64,000 bases of DNA from Ilex aquifolium. Lineage: Eukaryota > Streptophyta > Magnoliopsida > Aquifoliales > Aquifoliaceae. The first letter of the stretch is position 1. Each line of letters starts with the position of its first letter. Shown in pieces: positions 43,918-57,437 of the stretch. Where the stretch lies: the NCBI GenBank assembly GCA_951799425.1, contig OX637394.1, forward strand, positions 41,713,642 through 41,777,641, read 5' to 3'. The translations under genes and the position numbers were made by a program. The notes under the pieces are model-generated. The model was not told the origin of the DNA, searched no databases, and saw only the letters and a list, made by a program, of their open reading frames with translations.

Positions 43918-46673
43918 ACATTAAAAATAAAAAATAGTAACATTCAAATACAAAAAAAAATTATCATTTAAACACAAAAAATAATACCATTAAAACACAA
44001 AAAAAAATAGTAACATTTAAACATAAAAAAATAGTAACATTCAATATTAATATTTTAAAAAAATAACAATAGTAACATATTCAACAAAAATAGTAATATG
44101 TTTAACAAAAACAGTAACATGCTTAACAAAAACAGTAACATACTCAACAAAAAAAAAAAAATAGCAATCTGGAACATTGAACAAAATTGAAAATAAAAAT
44201 AGTAGCATTCAAACCCATAACCAGAGAAAGAAGCCTCTAATTCTTTAACATCCAAAAAAGTAACACTGAAAAAATAATAACATGCTCAATAAAAAATAGT
44301 AACATAAAAAAAATATAGTAATATGGTCAATTAGAAAAAATATTAACATGGTCAACAAAAAACGTAGTAACATGAAAATATTGAAAAAATTTGGGGATTA
44401 TTTATCAACAAAATAAAAAAAAAAATTGGGGATTAAACTAATAACACAATGAGTAAGTTTTTCAATTTTTTTTCCCGAAAACCAACGACATAGAAGTTCA
44501 TGATGACCAGAACATAGTAGAAAATATGATAGTTATTAATGATGTTTCCAACCCTACTGATTTTGATACTATGAAGGAAGAAATGATATCTAAAGAGAAA
44601 GATTTATTGTATTGGAGTGATGATCTTCTTCTAACGAGAGAGAGAGAGAGAGAGAAAATTTCAATTTCAATTTCAATTTAGGAGTAAATTAAGGGATAAT
44701 AATTTCTAATTTAAGAAATTAATTTAAAACTATTTTCAAGGTCTTTAATGTTTTTATAATTGAACAGAATAACACTGTTAATGGTATTTTTGGGATTTAC
44801 AAAAATAACGGACTTAAGTAAGTATTAGTAAGATAAAAAACCGATTTATTACCAAATAAATTTTCTTGATGGACTCAAATCATTATAAGTCTATTCAGGA
44901 GGACTCAACCTCAATTTTCACTTTTTTTTTATCTGATTCTAATTTTTAAGTAAATATATGTTTATGTTTAGTAAATACTTAGTCGTATCTATATGATTAT
45001 ACTATATAGTGCCAAGGTCTCATATAAAATTTTCGCCAAAAGCCCCCCATTTGTATGGTGCCACCCATGGACGTGAAATATAAAATTTCCTGCAAAGGGT
45101 GTGTTTGATAACCTAACTTAAGTCTTAAAACTGAACTCTTTCAGTGCTTAATGAATTAAGCTCGTTTGATAACCCAATATTACAACTCCTTAATAAAATA
45201 AGTGTCTCCTAAATGCAAGACAAAATTTTAAGTAGCTCTTCACCTACTTAATATTGAAGACTGAATACGCTCAGCAACTATGTTTTTTAATAAAATTTTA
45301 TTTGACAATTTTACCCCAATAGTTTCACATCCCTATCACATATCTCCTTCATCGCCTCTACGTCTTCTCCACAAACTCAGACTTCTTTGTTGCCTCTGCC
45401 AGCGCCATCCAACAAACACATGTATGTTCTTCTTATTTTCTTCCTCAATTCTTCCTCTTTTCTTCTTGATACAACAACACACAAGCAAAAACGTGAACGA
45501 CCAGCAACCAGACACCTCCATCCACCAAAATCAGCCTCCACCACACCGACGGCCTAGCCTCTGCCCACATAGCAACCAGACATCCACCGACTGCCCAGCG
45601 ACAAAAATCCACCGACTGCCCAACTGAAAAAAAAAAAAAAAAAATTCACCAACTGCCCAACCAGCAAGCCACTGCCGTCCCACCTTCAGCAGTAACCTAA
45701 CCGACAGCAACACAAACACCCATCAACCAACCTCAATCATCGCCTACCCATCAACCTCAATCCTCCTCACCGACAAACAACACAAACATCCATTGTCCAT
45801 CACCGACAAATCAACCCACTGCCCATCACCGACAGCCTCAATCCTAAAATACCCAGCCCATCACCAACAGCCTCACCCACAAACACCCAGCCATAACATA
45901 TTTATTTATGAACTATTGAATTTTCATGAGACTCCACATTTATTATACTTCCTTACCTAATCAATTCCTTCCCAACCTTAACATTGCGATACTATTGTCT
46001 TATAACGTGAGTAGCAATCCTCACGCATAGCCCAGGTGAAGTAGGGTTGAACTTGGAATGAATTACAAACTCGAATGTTATGATTTTGATTTTTTTATGG
46101 TTATTTTTATATTTATTTAGATTTGTAATTAATAGGTTATTGTAGATACTCTGAATTTACAATCTTGGGTCCAATGTGATCTTGGATACTCTGATTTTTT
46201 TTATGTTTTATTTTGTTGTGGTGGTGTTGTTTGTTTTTGTCATTGAGTGTGTTTTTGCTGTTTTAAGTTTGTTCAATTTTGGGATTCATTTTTTTTGTTT
46301 GTATGTTGCCTGTTTGATTTGTTGCTTCAAAGAAAATACACAGGTGTGTTTGTATCCAAAATTTTGACAATTTTTTGAAAATACTTGTTGCTTCATTTTT
46401 TGAAAATTTTGCCTGTTTTAAGTTTGTTTGATTTGTTGCTTCAAAGAAAATACACAAGTGTGTTTGTATTGATGTGTCTTGGTGTGTGAAAAAACAAACC
46501 TTACATATCTTGTTGCTCTGTTTTTTTTTTTTTGGTTATTGGTTAATTGTCTTGTGTTCTTCAATTCTTGCAATCATCAATTTTTTTGTATACTAGTGGG
46601 TCACGATAATAATTTGACAATGTTAAACAACACCATATATACTGATATTCTGTTAAAAAATGGTTATGTAGGG

Positions 46674-47560
46674 ATGACTTCTAGTGATGGTGCTAGAGCA
46701 AATTGGAAGGATCCAGATTTGTGTCTGCAAAAATCATTTAATAAAGGAAGAAATAGAGGTAGCCTGAAAAAAGAATCTTGGGATTATATGAGGGTAGCTT
46801 TAAAGGGGCGGAAGAATGTTGACTTCTCCCAGAAACAATTGAAGAATCAGTGGGAATATCTAAGAACAAAATATGGAATATGGTCAAAAATAATATCAAA
46901 AACTGGAAATAGTTACGATCCAGAAACAAATACTATAAATTGGAGTTCAACAGAATGGGAAGAGTATATAAAGGTATTAATTTATTCATTGTTAATTATT
47001 CTTATAAAACTATAATACAAATAGTTCTTGAGCTTTTTTATATTTTTATGTCACAGGCTAATCCAGATGCAAAGCAATTTCGCTATAATGGACTACAGTA
47101 TGCAAATGAGTTAAAAATTTTGTTTGATGGTTTTAGAGCAACTGAAAAAAATTCATGGGGTCCATCGAAGGAAGGGTTGCCAACGGATATGGTCGGCTCA
47201 CAGTCACAAACACCGATTAATGTTGACGTTGAATCTGTTGAGATACCTTCTTCACCAAAGGATGTGACAAAACAAGACAATAAACGTCAAAATAAAAGTA
47301 AACATAGTGACCTTGATGAACAACTATTTGAAGCTCTTAAGACATTACAAAATGCCGACAGACCAAGTATAGAAGAATGCAATCGTATTTTGGATGAGAT
47401 GCAGCTTTTTGAAATGAGTGATCCATTGTATTTTGTTGCGTGTAGTGTTTTTTGTGAGAATAAAGCACACAGGGAGCAGTGGATGTTATTATGTCAAAAA
47501 CAAGAAGTAGTTAGAAAGACGTGGATAGAAATGAATGGCAAGAAACTAAAGTTGCTTTGA
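46674..47560 (+). CDS. Myb/SANT-like DNA-binding protein of the Harbinger element, module 2
   Basis: Exons 46674-46973 and 47057-47560, the same 83-nt intron as module 1, about 267 residues. Open throughout. It differs from the module 1 protein at several residues (for example LQKSFNKG, LKKESW, GRKNVDFSQK and QFRYNG here). The Myb/SANT-like domain spans residues of about 10-115. An upstream in-frame extension to 46479 exists but is low-complexity and is stopped in module 1, so I start at 46674. Confidence 0.78.
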
Positions 47561-47819
47561 ATTTTAGGAATTACTAGAAGTTATGAGTATTATTTTTATA
47601 GGAAGAATTTATGACTATTTTGAATGTGAAAGATTGTTTAAATTTATTTGTTTTATAATTTTTGCAATAGTTTCAATAAGTATATCATACATTGATGGCA
47701 TTGTTATTGTTGAAATTATATGTAGTGATTTTTGAATGTTAATTATTTTGGAAGCTGACATACATAGTTAAATTGTCTTATGTTAGACTGATTAAATTTT
47801 ATTAATATTGTCCAACAAC

Positions 47820-49131
47820 ATGTTGTCTGAAAAACAGAAGCGTGCATTGAAGGTTGTTGTGACTTCTTTGATATTGAAAATATTGAGGAAAAAACGTGTT
47901 GGACGGAGGCCAGACACTGATGGTTTGCTTTGTGGGTCTGGATATTTAAATGAAATACTTTATGGAAATCCAAGTCATTGTCAAGAGATGTTAAGGATGA
48001 AAAAAGAAGCTTTTATAAGTTTATGTAGTCATTTTCGAAATAGAGGGTGGCTTGAAGATAGTCGTTATGTATCCATAGAAGAGAAGATGACAATGTTTCT
48101 CATAACATTGAGTCATAACATACGAAATCGTTTTGTGAAACGAAGATTTAATCATTCAACACAAACAATACATAAATACTTCCATGAAGTATTATATGCT
48201 ATGCTCCATTTTTCAAAAGAGATGATTGTCCCAACAACTACGAATTCAGTGAATCACATAACTCATCACCGTCGGCTCAGTGGAATTTTTAAGGTATTTT
48301 TTTTCGTTTTATTTTAACTTCATAGGATATATAATGATTTATAGCTTTTTAAAATTCTAACATTTATAATAACATATTTATTTTTGAAAGGGTGCGGTGG
48401 GTGCACTTGATGGAACTCTTATTTCTGCTGTTATATCACTAGACGAACAAGTTCCATACAGAGGAAGAGGCAAAAGAGAATGTTTTCAAAATGTACTTGC
48501 TATATGTAATTTTGACCTTGTGTTCACATTTGTCTGGGCAGGTTGGGAAGGGGTAACACATGACTCAAGAGTTCTAAAAGAAACTATGAGTGATCCAGCT
48601 AATAATTTCTCAATTCTTCCTCCAGGTTAGATTAAAATATTTAATTAATGTTACAAAAATATTTATGTAGATAATTTATTTTATATTATTCGTGCAGATA
48701 AATACTTTTTATGCGATGCGGCATATACATATACACATGGATTTATGTCATCCTATCGTAATGTGCGGTATTGGTTGTCTGATTTTCAAAATCTTCGTCC
48801 AAGAACAAAAGAAGAGTTATTCAACCAAACACATGCTAAGTTAAGAAATGTGATTGAACGTGCTTTTGGAGTATTGAAAGCTCGTTTTCGGATACTAAAA
48901 AAGATGTCATCATATTCTTTTGTTGTACAAAAGAATATTGTAATTGCTTGTATAAGCATACACAATTTTATCCGACGAACCCGTATCACAAATGCTTTTT
49001 TGGACCAATTTAATGATGTCAATGCTGCTTATGACAATCCCCATCAAAATTTGCATACTTCAACTAGCTTGGAAGCTAGAGGAGGAAGGACACAAGCTGA
49101 TCAAATTTTTATGCTCAATTTGCATGAATAA
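47820..49131 (+). CDS. PIF/Harbinger DDE transposase, module 2, nearly intact
   Basis: Exons 47820-48293, 48391-48625 and 48698-49131, with GT...AG introns of 97 and 72 nt, giving 380 residues. DDE_Tnp_4 fold with the triad Asp165 (GALDG), Asp243 (CDAAY) and Glu290 (ERAFGVLK), the last two separated by 46 residues as in PIF-like enzymes; GWEGVTHDSRVL lies between. The N-terminal part carries a helix-turn-helix-like region (SIEEKMTMFLITLSHN). The enzyme cuts element ends and inserts at TAA/TTA-type targets. A TAA at 49129 removes the last 12 residues seen in module 1 (CAA there). It may be active if that tail is dispensable. Usual family length is near 400. Confidence 0.82.
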
Positions 49132-49489
49132 ATTGCTCAACAACTAAACTCTTCATTTGTATCGTAGTTGTAATTTTCAAAATTTATGACAATTGGTAGT
49201 TATAAGTGATTAATTTAACTTAAATTAATTTTATTATCATGTTTGTTAAATGTAGACTACAATATGATAATAGTTATTATGATTTATGTAATGAATTAAA
49301 TTGATTTGATATATTGTCATTTTTTATTTTTTAGTAAATGTAATTTTTTTATTAAGTTCGGAAATTTTTTTCATAAATATTTGGAAATTATATAAAAATT
49401 TTATATTTTCGGACATACTTGATTTTTTTTTTTTTAACGATTTACATAAAAGTTACCTTTCAAATAGTTTGTTTAGCATTAATTTTAAA

Positions 49490-50066
49490 GGTGAGACTAT
49501 TTCCATCCCTTAAATTTCCTTTTCTACCCCATTTAAGCATGTTACTTCAAACTAGTAAGTTGACTCCATCTGTACTCATCTCATCAGTTATTAAACTCAC
49601 ATCATCTATATTTACTAATTAAAAACTAAATTTATTCAATTTTATTTCAACCTATTATGTAGGTAATGATCAAAATTTTATTTCGGTGTATTATTTTGGT
49701 AAGAAAATATTTTAAAAATAGAATAAAAATAAATAAAAATTTAATAATTTACTTTTACAATATTAGTCTAAATATACCAAGCTATCTTAAAACACCTCAA
49801 AATAGTCCAAAAACATTGGTAAAAATATGTCAAAATATCTCAAAACACTTCAAAATATTCTAGAACACCTCGGAACATTGAAATTTCGCTTCAATTACTA
49901 TTTTTCGGTTTGAAATATATATTTAATAGTTTAATTGTATATATATAAATGAGATAAATTTAGTCATTAATGGTGTGAGTATAACTGAGGTAAACTTAAC
50001 AGTTTGAAGTACGAGGACTAAATGGGATAGAAAATGAGAGTTAAGGGGTGGGAATGACCACCCTAG
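49490..50066. mobile_element. MITE with long imperfect inverted ends, module 2
   Basis: Same insertion as 27050-27626, with the same ttttaaa flanks (49483-49489, 50067-50073). Inherited through the module duplication. Confidence 0.6.
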
Positions 50067-50356
50067 TTTTAAATTATACGATTCAAACAATTTCTTCAAG
50101 ATTTAAATTAGGAGCCTATACAATTTCTATATAAGCCGAACATATAAAATCTAGCACCCTACAGTTTCCACACAGATCACCAAAGTCAACTATAAAAGGG
50201 TAGTACCAAAGACACAGATTTCTGTATGGAAAATCCGTTAGTGGTCACTTCTCTTTCTCTCTCACCCTCTTCATGATCTCCCTTTCATTAGCCGTGAAAC
50301 ACTGGAAAGACCTAAAAAAACCCAAGGTCCAAACCCAAAGTTGCTGCCAGGGCTAT

Positions 50357-52002
50357 GGAAGCAACCACCCTATGGCAATTTACACCAGTTGATTGGTTCA
50401 CTAATTATCACAATAATGCTTTGAGAAACCTGGCCAAGAATTATTGAACCCCTTATGCACCACTTACAAGTAGGTGTGAGGTTTCTCGTGTACTTGTTTC
50501 AGAGTGTTGATCTACATTATGATACCTTTTTTTATAGTTCAATTAAATTATTTAATTACTTTACGAAAGTCAATTAAGTGAGATTCATGTTCTGATCAAG
50601 AAAGTGAATTACTTTGGATTCCCAATCAATGTAAATTATAGGATCGATTGGTCCCACAAACTTTTAATAAATATGTGATGACTATCAATGTGTCACGTTA
50701 TTTAGGATCTAAAATTTGATAAAAGTGTGGGTGAATAATCATATAAAAAATTAGGCAATTCTAACCCTTTAATTCCTTATCGAGTTTGTGTCGTTTTTAT
50801 GTATCGTGTTGAAAACTATCACCCTTATTTCAAGTATATCGACTAGAAAACAACAATTTTGAGACAAAAAACTTGTATATTCGAAACTAAAAGGGGACCT
50901 CTTCAGTTTTTAACATAAATAATTGAGTCTCAAAAAGTCAAGCATGTGAAGAAAGTAGGACTTACCTTCTATTATATTAGTAAATGACGTTTAAGCTTGA
51001 CTAATAAGATAGAAATGACTTTTCTTGCTTCTTGCTTTTGAGCCTTTTTACTAATAAGGTGCTTGTTACGAATTACTCATTCTTCCATTGGGGATAGGTA
51101 CACGAACAATAACTCTAAACGTCACACATCCGTTGCCTACCTACCGTTTAGGTGGTACTAATGAAATCAAGGATTATTGTGCCCTTAACAAGATCACAGT
51201 AAATAATCGCTATCCTTTAACAAGGATAGATGTCTGATTCTCATTTGACTAGTTGAGGGAACCCGTTACTTCACCAAGATAGACTTAAAGTTGAGAAACC
51301 ACCAAGCGGTGGAAGGCGTTGGAAGACCGCGTTGAATTGTTATTCGGCAAATTCTTACATTATTGGCTTCATAACCCGTCCAACTTGCCCGTTTGCTACT
51401 TCTAATTCTATGCCATGTAGTTCTTTTGCTTACCCAAAATTTTTCTCCTACCAACATAATAAAATATGAGCAATGCTATTGGAATCTAATATGTTAATCT
51501 AATTCACTATAACATTTGAATTAACAGTGGATTCTATTAAACATTAAAACTTAGTGTTAATCTAATAGTTTTATCGTAGTCACATTATAAGATCAAATTT
51601 TTAGATTCAAATAACATTACACATTGAGAAAAGAGCATGTTTTTTCTTTACAATAGACTTATTCATTCAGTGACGTGTTTCCTATTTAGATTTGATTTCG
51701 TTGGTATGGTCTTTCTTCACGCGGTATTAGCTTTTCTTTAGTTCTAGTTAACCATCACTATACCAAAACTCCAAATTTTTCATTATTGACTTTGAATTTA
51801 CACAATTTGGGACGAAATTGAACTTCACAGTGGCCCAATGAGAATCAGGCGGCTATATTTCATCCGCATTATTGTTGCAAACCCAGTGCCAACATCTAGA
51901 AATTGAATCATGTTCACACGGGCTTCACATCGTGACTATAATGTAAGCTTTTCACATGTTAATCTGCCATTCATGTTTGTGACTGCTTTGAAAAGGGAAA
52001 AA
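50357..52002. other. Upstream region of RLP-B with empty foldback site and gypsy RT relic
   Basis: Starts with the single uninterrupted target ggaagcaacc of the foldback element. Contains the gypsy RT relic at 51172-51290 and the 328-bp segment (51483-51810) that RLP-A has lost. Non-coding otherwise. Confidence 0.75.
51172..51290 (+). pseudogene. Relic of Ty3/gypsy reverse transcriptase, module 2
   Basis: Same motifs as the module 1 relic (DYCALNKITVNNRYPL, GTRYFTKIDLK with breaks). No LTRs nearby. Confidence 0.75.
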
Positions 52003-55000
52003 ATGAGGTATCTACTGTTCTTGCTTATCTCTTACTCTCATCAGCATCACAGCAATCTATTCTTTCATCTTCATCACCGTTGCCAACCAGCCAATTTCGA
52101 TGCATCGACCACCAGAGATCTGCCTTGGTGCAACTGCGGCGAGATGTTCTAAACCATTCCTCTCCTCCTGTTACATTTGAAGAAAACTCTTCAATGAAAA
52201 TTTTGCAATGGGACCTGGAAAGTGATTGTTGTTCTTGGGAAGGTGTCACCTGCGACGCTGTCGGTCATTTGATCGGCCTCAACCTCAGTTACAGCATGCT
52301 TTCAGGTCATATCAGTGCCATATTTAATCTTAGTCATCTCCAAAATCTCAACTTAGCTCACAACAACTTCCAGTTAACCCCAATTCCGTCCGGGTTTGGG
52401 AGGCTTAAGAGTTTGACTCATCTTAACCTTTCACACTCCTGCTTTTCTGATCAGATTCCCATGGAGATTTCTCTCTTGACAAAGTTAAAATCTCTAGACA
52501 TATCTACCATTCCATTTTGTGAACGTCCACAGAACTTTGATGGCCCGGACTTTATTCGCGCATATGAATTTGAAGAGCTACACCGGCTCAAACTTGAAGA
52601 ACCGAACCTCCAGATGTTTGTTCATAACATGAATCATCTCACAGAGCTCAATCTAAATAATGTAGACCTCTCAGCTCAAGGTTCTAATTGGTCAGAAACC
52701 TTAGCTAATGTGCTTCCAAGACTTCAGTCTTTGAGTTTGTCTTTCTGTCGTCTCTCAGGTCCTATTCATCCTTCCTTCTCGCAGCTCCAATCTCTATCCC
52801 ACATCAACCTCGAGGGTAATGATCTGTCTTCTGAGGCACCCCCTTTTTTTGGGAATTTCTCGAATTTGGTAACTCTCAGTCTAAGATCTTGTGATTTGCA
52901 AGGGAATTTTCCGGAAAATGTTTTGATACTGCCAAAACTACAAAGCATTGATCTTTCGGACAATTCACTCCTCACTGGTCATTTGCCAAAATTTTCCTTG
53001 AATAGTTCTTTGCGGCAGTTGAAACTGTATAACACAAACTTCAGTGGGAAATTGCCGGACTCGATTGGTAATCTCAAGTTCTTGACACATTTACTCCTCT
53101 TTTCTTCTAATTTCATTGGGTCGATCCCGTCATCACTTGCCAACCTCACCCGAATTGTTGAATTGGACCTTCGTGGCAATAGCTTCAGTGGTTCAATACC
53201 GCCATTCCATGCTAGCGCGGTCCCAAACCTTGTAGTGCTTCTCTTATCCCGCAATCTTCTCAATGGCGTGATATATTCCTCGTTGTTTACTCTCCCATCT
53301 CTGCAAGACTTATGTCTTGACAACAACCATTTCAGCGGTCAGCTTGAGGAGTTCTCAAATGCATCTTCTTCAGAGTTGAAATGTATATATTTTCCTGGAA
53401 ATGATTTGAGTGGTCCAATACCAAAGTCAATCTCGAAACTCCCAAGGCTGGTCTATCTTGTACTTGCTGCTAACAATTTTAACGGTACCATGAAGCTTGA
53501 CATCTTCCAGAGCCTCAGAAACTTGAATTCTCTCGACCTCTCAAACAACAAATTGTCAATTGAACGTGACAATGGTAGCTTTACGCTTCCCAATCTTGTG
53601 TCCTTGAGACTGAGTAGGTGCAACTTGACTGAAGTTCCAAAGTTCCTCAAAAATCAAGTTGGATTAACGGCTCCGAACCTTTCCAACAACCAAATCCATG
53701 GCAGCGTTCCCAGTTGGATATGGAACAGCAGCACTCTTTATGAGTTGGATCTTTCTCAAAATGCAGTTGATTTCCTCGAACAACCTCTTCTGGATGACTC
53801 AAACCAGAGTAAAATGGTCATTGATGGCGATAAAAACCCTTCCTCTTCAGTTCTAGGCGTATTGGCCTTGCGCTCCTGCAACTTAAGTAGATTTCCAGAT
53901 TTCCTGAAAAACCAAGGTAGTCTGTTTTACATCGACCTTTCAGACAACAAAATCAATGGCCGAACCCCCAGCTGGATATGGAAGAAGAACCTTCGGTATC
54001 TAAATATTTCTCACAACTTCTTATACGCTTTGGATGAATTTCTTCCTAGTATGTCTACTCCACTGCAAACTCTTGATCTTCATGACAACGTGCTTGAAGG
54101 ATCACTCCCTACAGCAATATGCAATTTGAGCAGCCTATCTATTTTTGATGCTTCTCAGAACAAACTAAGCAGCTTGATCCCGGAATGCCTGGGTAAGATT
54201 GGCACTCTCACTGTCTTGAACTTAAAAGGGAACAACTATCATCGTATCCCTCCTGATTTTGCTTTAGCAAGGAGTCTTCGTTCTCTGAATATCAATGGCA
54301 ATCAATTGGAGGGACCCCTTCCACGATCTTTAGCGAACTGCACAATGCTAGAGGTTTTGGATCTTGGCAACAACAAGATATCAGATACATTTCCATTCTG
54401 GTTGGATAAACTGCCTGAATTGAAAGTCCTTGTCTTGCGAGCCAATAGATTTCACGGGCAAATTGATCGTCGTGGAGGTAAATTTGTTCTCTCCAACTTG
54501 AGGATAATGGACCTATCTTCCAATGAATTTACTGGTGAGCTGTCCAAGGACTTCTTCCAAAGTCTGAAGGCGATGGCTGCAACCGGTGGAAATAAATCAG
54601 AGCCGAAATATATAGGAGACTACGAATATTATCAAGATTCTGTGACAGTTATGAGCAAAGGAATCGAGATGGTACTCGTGAGGATCCTAAACATATTTGT
54701 TTCTCTTGATCTCTCCAACAATAAGTTCCATGGTGAAATCCCGGAACAGATAAAGGATCTCAAATCCCTTGTTGTGATGAACTTGTCTCGGAACAATTTT
54801 GATAGCAACATTCCATCATCACTAGGGGACTTAGCTGAGCTTGAGTCACTCGATCTATCAAGAAATAAACTCTCTGGGACAATTCCTCAACAACTTACAA
54901 GCCTTACATTCTTGGCAGTGTTGGACCTCTCTTATAACCAACTATCGGGACATGTTCCTCGAGGCAAACAATTCAATACGTTCTCAATTGCCTCTTATGA

Positions 55001-55268
55001 AGGAAACAGAAGATTATGCGGGTTTCCATTGTCGACGAAATGCAAAGAAACTGATGATGCAGTACCACCAACTTCAGAAGGTGAGAATTCAGAGAATGAG
55101 AGCATGTTTGATTCAAGAACTATGTTGATGGGATATGGAAGTGGAGTAGTAATTGGAATTTCAATTGGATACACACTGTGGTCCAGAATAGAAGATATCT
55201 GGCTTATGAATTTTGGAGGGCGAGGAAGAAGCTCAAAGCATGGTCACAGGTTTCAATCAGGAAGATGA
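52003..55268 (+). CDS. RLP-B: LRR receptor-like protein, signal peptide frameshifted
   Basis: Same architecture and length as RLP-A: LRRNT, roughly 25-30 LRRs, island, four LRRs, cap, acidic stretch, membrane segment with GYGSGVVIGISIG, basic tail, no kinase. It shares with RLP-A the one-base loss in the signal-peptide codons (about 52030), so the ATG at 52003 is out of frame with the long frame. It differs from A at about 25 residues, mostly in one block (about 53030-53690) and largely at variable LRR positions. Its upstream region is complete. The glycine-rich membrane motif, which in this family mediates contact with SOBIR1, is intact here. Function would need the frame of the start restored in some natural way, or an unannotated 5' exon. 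Confidence 0.8.
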
Positions 55269-56237
55269 GACCAACAGTAAGTAACTACATGTTGCTTAGC
55301 TAAACTTCAGCTTTCAGATATGTGTTATTTTATTCATGTAGTTTTAGATTTGGGTGTTATTGATCTACTGACTCTACTATCATGATCAAAGATCCACCAT
55401 GTTGGTGTGATGTTAATGACTGGAATTCCCAGTGAATTGCAAGTTCAGATTGATTGAATCACATATCAGTGGTCATGACCAATATCTAGAGGTGGGAGTA
55501 GTCTGATTTTTTGTACGGGTTGTAGATTTTTGCCGAGTACTAATTAATACTAATTCTACCCATTTGATTTGTACTGACCTCATATAATACTGTGTCGCAT
55601 TCAAATCGGCATGTATAACCTATAAATCACAAACCTAGGATTACCTAATGTCTAGGACTAACCTAGTACAAGGGCTCCTTTGTCTCTCAATTGAACCCAC
55701 CACACATGTTTCCCATAAAATAAAATTCACTCAATCCATATACTAACGAAATAAAGTATAAAATTCTCCAAGTGTATGAGGATTCATACAACACTAGATG
55801 AAGAAATGAAAACAAGGAAAAAAATATAACATTTTTTCATATAAAATGTTGGGTCAGCATATTTTAATATGCATTTAATTTTGTTACTATGTTACGAGCC
55901 AGTAACTTAACAAAAAATATTTAGAGGCAATTATATAATTAATTCTTAAAAAATAAAGTATATTAAATAATAGAATTGACGTATGTGTTAGAGTATTTTA
56001 CATCTAGTTTACTCAATTAACGTATATGTCTTAGTAGATTAGGGAAGTGAGTGCACCAGTAATTTACCAAAAATAGAAACAACTAGGGCCACTATACAAA
56101 TTTATAAAAATTTATGGTGGCAATATATGAACTTTTGAATTTATGGGGGAACATTCTTTAAAATTTGTAATCTATAACAATACCTTGACTTTTTCTCAAA
56201 ATTTCGGTGGGCCCCCAACCCAGTACCTGTAGCTAGG
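55269..56237. other. Downstream region of RLP-B
   Basis: Non-coding. Aligns to 34818-35666 with two short extra pieces near 55285-55330 and 55485-55570. No gene seen. Confidence 0.6.
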
Positions 56238-56561
56238 CTTGTTAGTCGAACGAGTCCGAGCCGAACTTGAAAAACTTGTTTCTTAATCGAGAATAAAAAA
56301 TTGTTCAAGTTTGGCTCGTTTAGGAAACGAGCCGAGTCTGAATGAGCTAAAAACAAGTCGAGCTCGAGCCAAGTTCGAGTATTTGTACATAAATGAGCCG
56401 AGTCTGTCGAGTTTGAGCCGAGCTTGTAGGGCCTGTTTTCTAAACGAGCCTAAAAACTTGTTCAAATTCGGGTTCGTTTAAAAAACGAATGGAGCGTGAA
56501 CGAGACAAACCCAAGCCGAGCTCAAGCCAAGTTCGAGTAGCTCAGTTTGATTAACAGCCCC
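56238..56561. mobile_element. hAT-like MITE, only in module 2
   Basis: 324 bp, full of the phrases cgagctcgagcc and aacgagcc common in plant MITEs. The ends (cttgttagtcgaa and the inverse of ttgattaacag) form imperfect TIRs; flanks agctagg and agttagg look like a decayed duplication. Module 1 has no insert at this spot (35661-35670). It sits against the left end of the next element. Confidence 0.6.
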
Positions 56562-56564
56562 AGT

Positions 56565-57256
56565 TAGGGGTGTTCAACTTTTCGATTACCCGTAATTTCC
56601 TACCCTACCCAACCCTATTGATCGGTTAACCGAAAAAATTGAGTAGGAATGCGAAAAATTTTTTGGTCTTCCGATTAAATAGGGTAGGAATGTAGAATGC
56701 CCATCAAATTTCTGTATTCCTACCCTACCATATATATATATAACATGACATACTTCAACAAGTTCATCCGATTGTCTCAAATAGACTCATTCAACGACCA
56801 CCAACAACCCTCTTAAATTTTCATCGTGCCTTCAGGCACAACTTACCCCTAGTGTGTATATATATATATTGGAGCAGTTATGATTTTTGATGTGTTTCAT
56901 ATGGTTTAAACCTAAAAATAATTTTTATTATATTTGTGTAACAATTATGATATATTGATATTTATGCCTTGGACTTTCTTGTATTTTCTTGAAATTGTTT
57001 TAAGTTTTAGTGTTATTGGTTTATTGTGTTGTTAAATTGATGCAGATTATTTAATTGAATTGTTAAAATGATCCAAAAATTAATAACTACAAAATGTGTT
57101 CACCCGATTTCCTACCCGATTAAATTGGACGGAAGTCGGGTAGGAATACTATACTTGATCAGGTAGGATATACCAAGAAAAAATTCTTCCGCAAAATATC
57201 GGGTAGGAAGATGAAAGACCATATTTCCTACCCGTAGGATAGGGTGAACACCCCTA
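56565..57256. mobile_element. hAT-like element at the module 2/3 junction
   Basis: 692 bp with perfect 12-bp ends, TAGGGGTGTTCA at 56565 and its inverse at 57245-57256. Flanks cctgtagt (before the nested MITE) and cctatagc resemble an 8-bp duplication. No transposase. Subterminal cctaccc and gggtagg motifs recur. Module 1 keeps only its left part. Confidence 0.7.
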
Positions 57257-57437
57257 CCTATAGCGTCGCCCCTGCATGGTCGTTAAGTTTCTTCGTTATT
57301 AGGTGCAGAATTTTATTCACATTTTTTTTTTTCTATGTGCTTCAACGATTGAAGTTTTTTTTTCCGAACTAGCATTCGAATCTATCTTCGTCAACCATTT
57401 ATGTTTGTTCGAACCAGATTATAATTGAAGCAAATTA

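Larger units (their letters stand above)
45100..49190 (+). mobile_element. PIF/Harbinger-type DNA transposon, module 2 (ends approximate)
   Basis: Copy of the element at 22659-26760. Both genes are here and nearly intact. Terminal-like stretch gtgtgtttgataacc near 45099; right end not found. This is the better of the two copies. Confidence 0.6.
37397..50366. repeat. Tandem module 2, central block (copy of 15008-27962)
   Basis: About 12.97 kb co-linear with module 1. Differences are single bases, microsatellite lengths ((TA)n 43871-43914 against 24 bases; (GA)n 44636-44655 against 38 bases) and short indels such as the A-rich run at about 38340. Gene-free stretches inside are 37397-39456, 39677-41740, 43424-46670 and 49172-49483. 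Confidence 0.93.

Noticed and set aside
46479..46673. N-terminal extension of the module 2 Myb-like protein
   Set aside because: Low-complexity, hydrophobic, and stopped by TAG in module 1 (caccatatag); the ATG at 46674 gives the domain.
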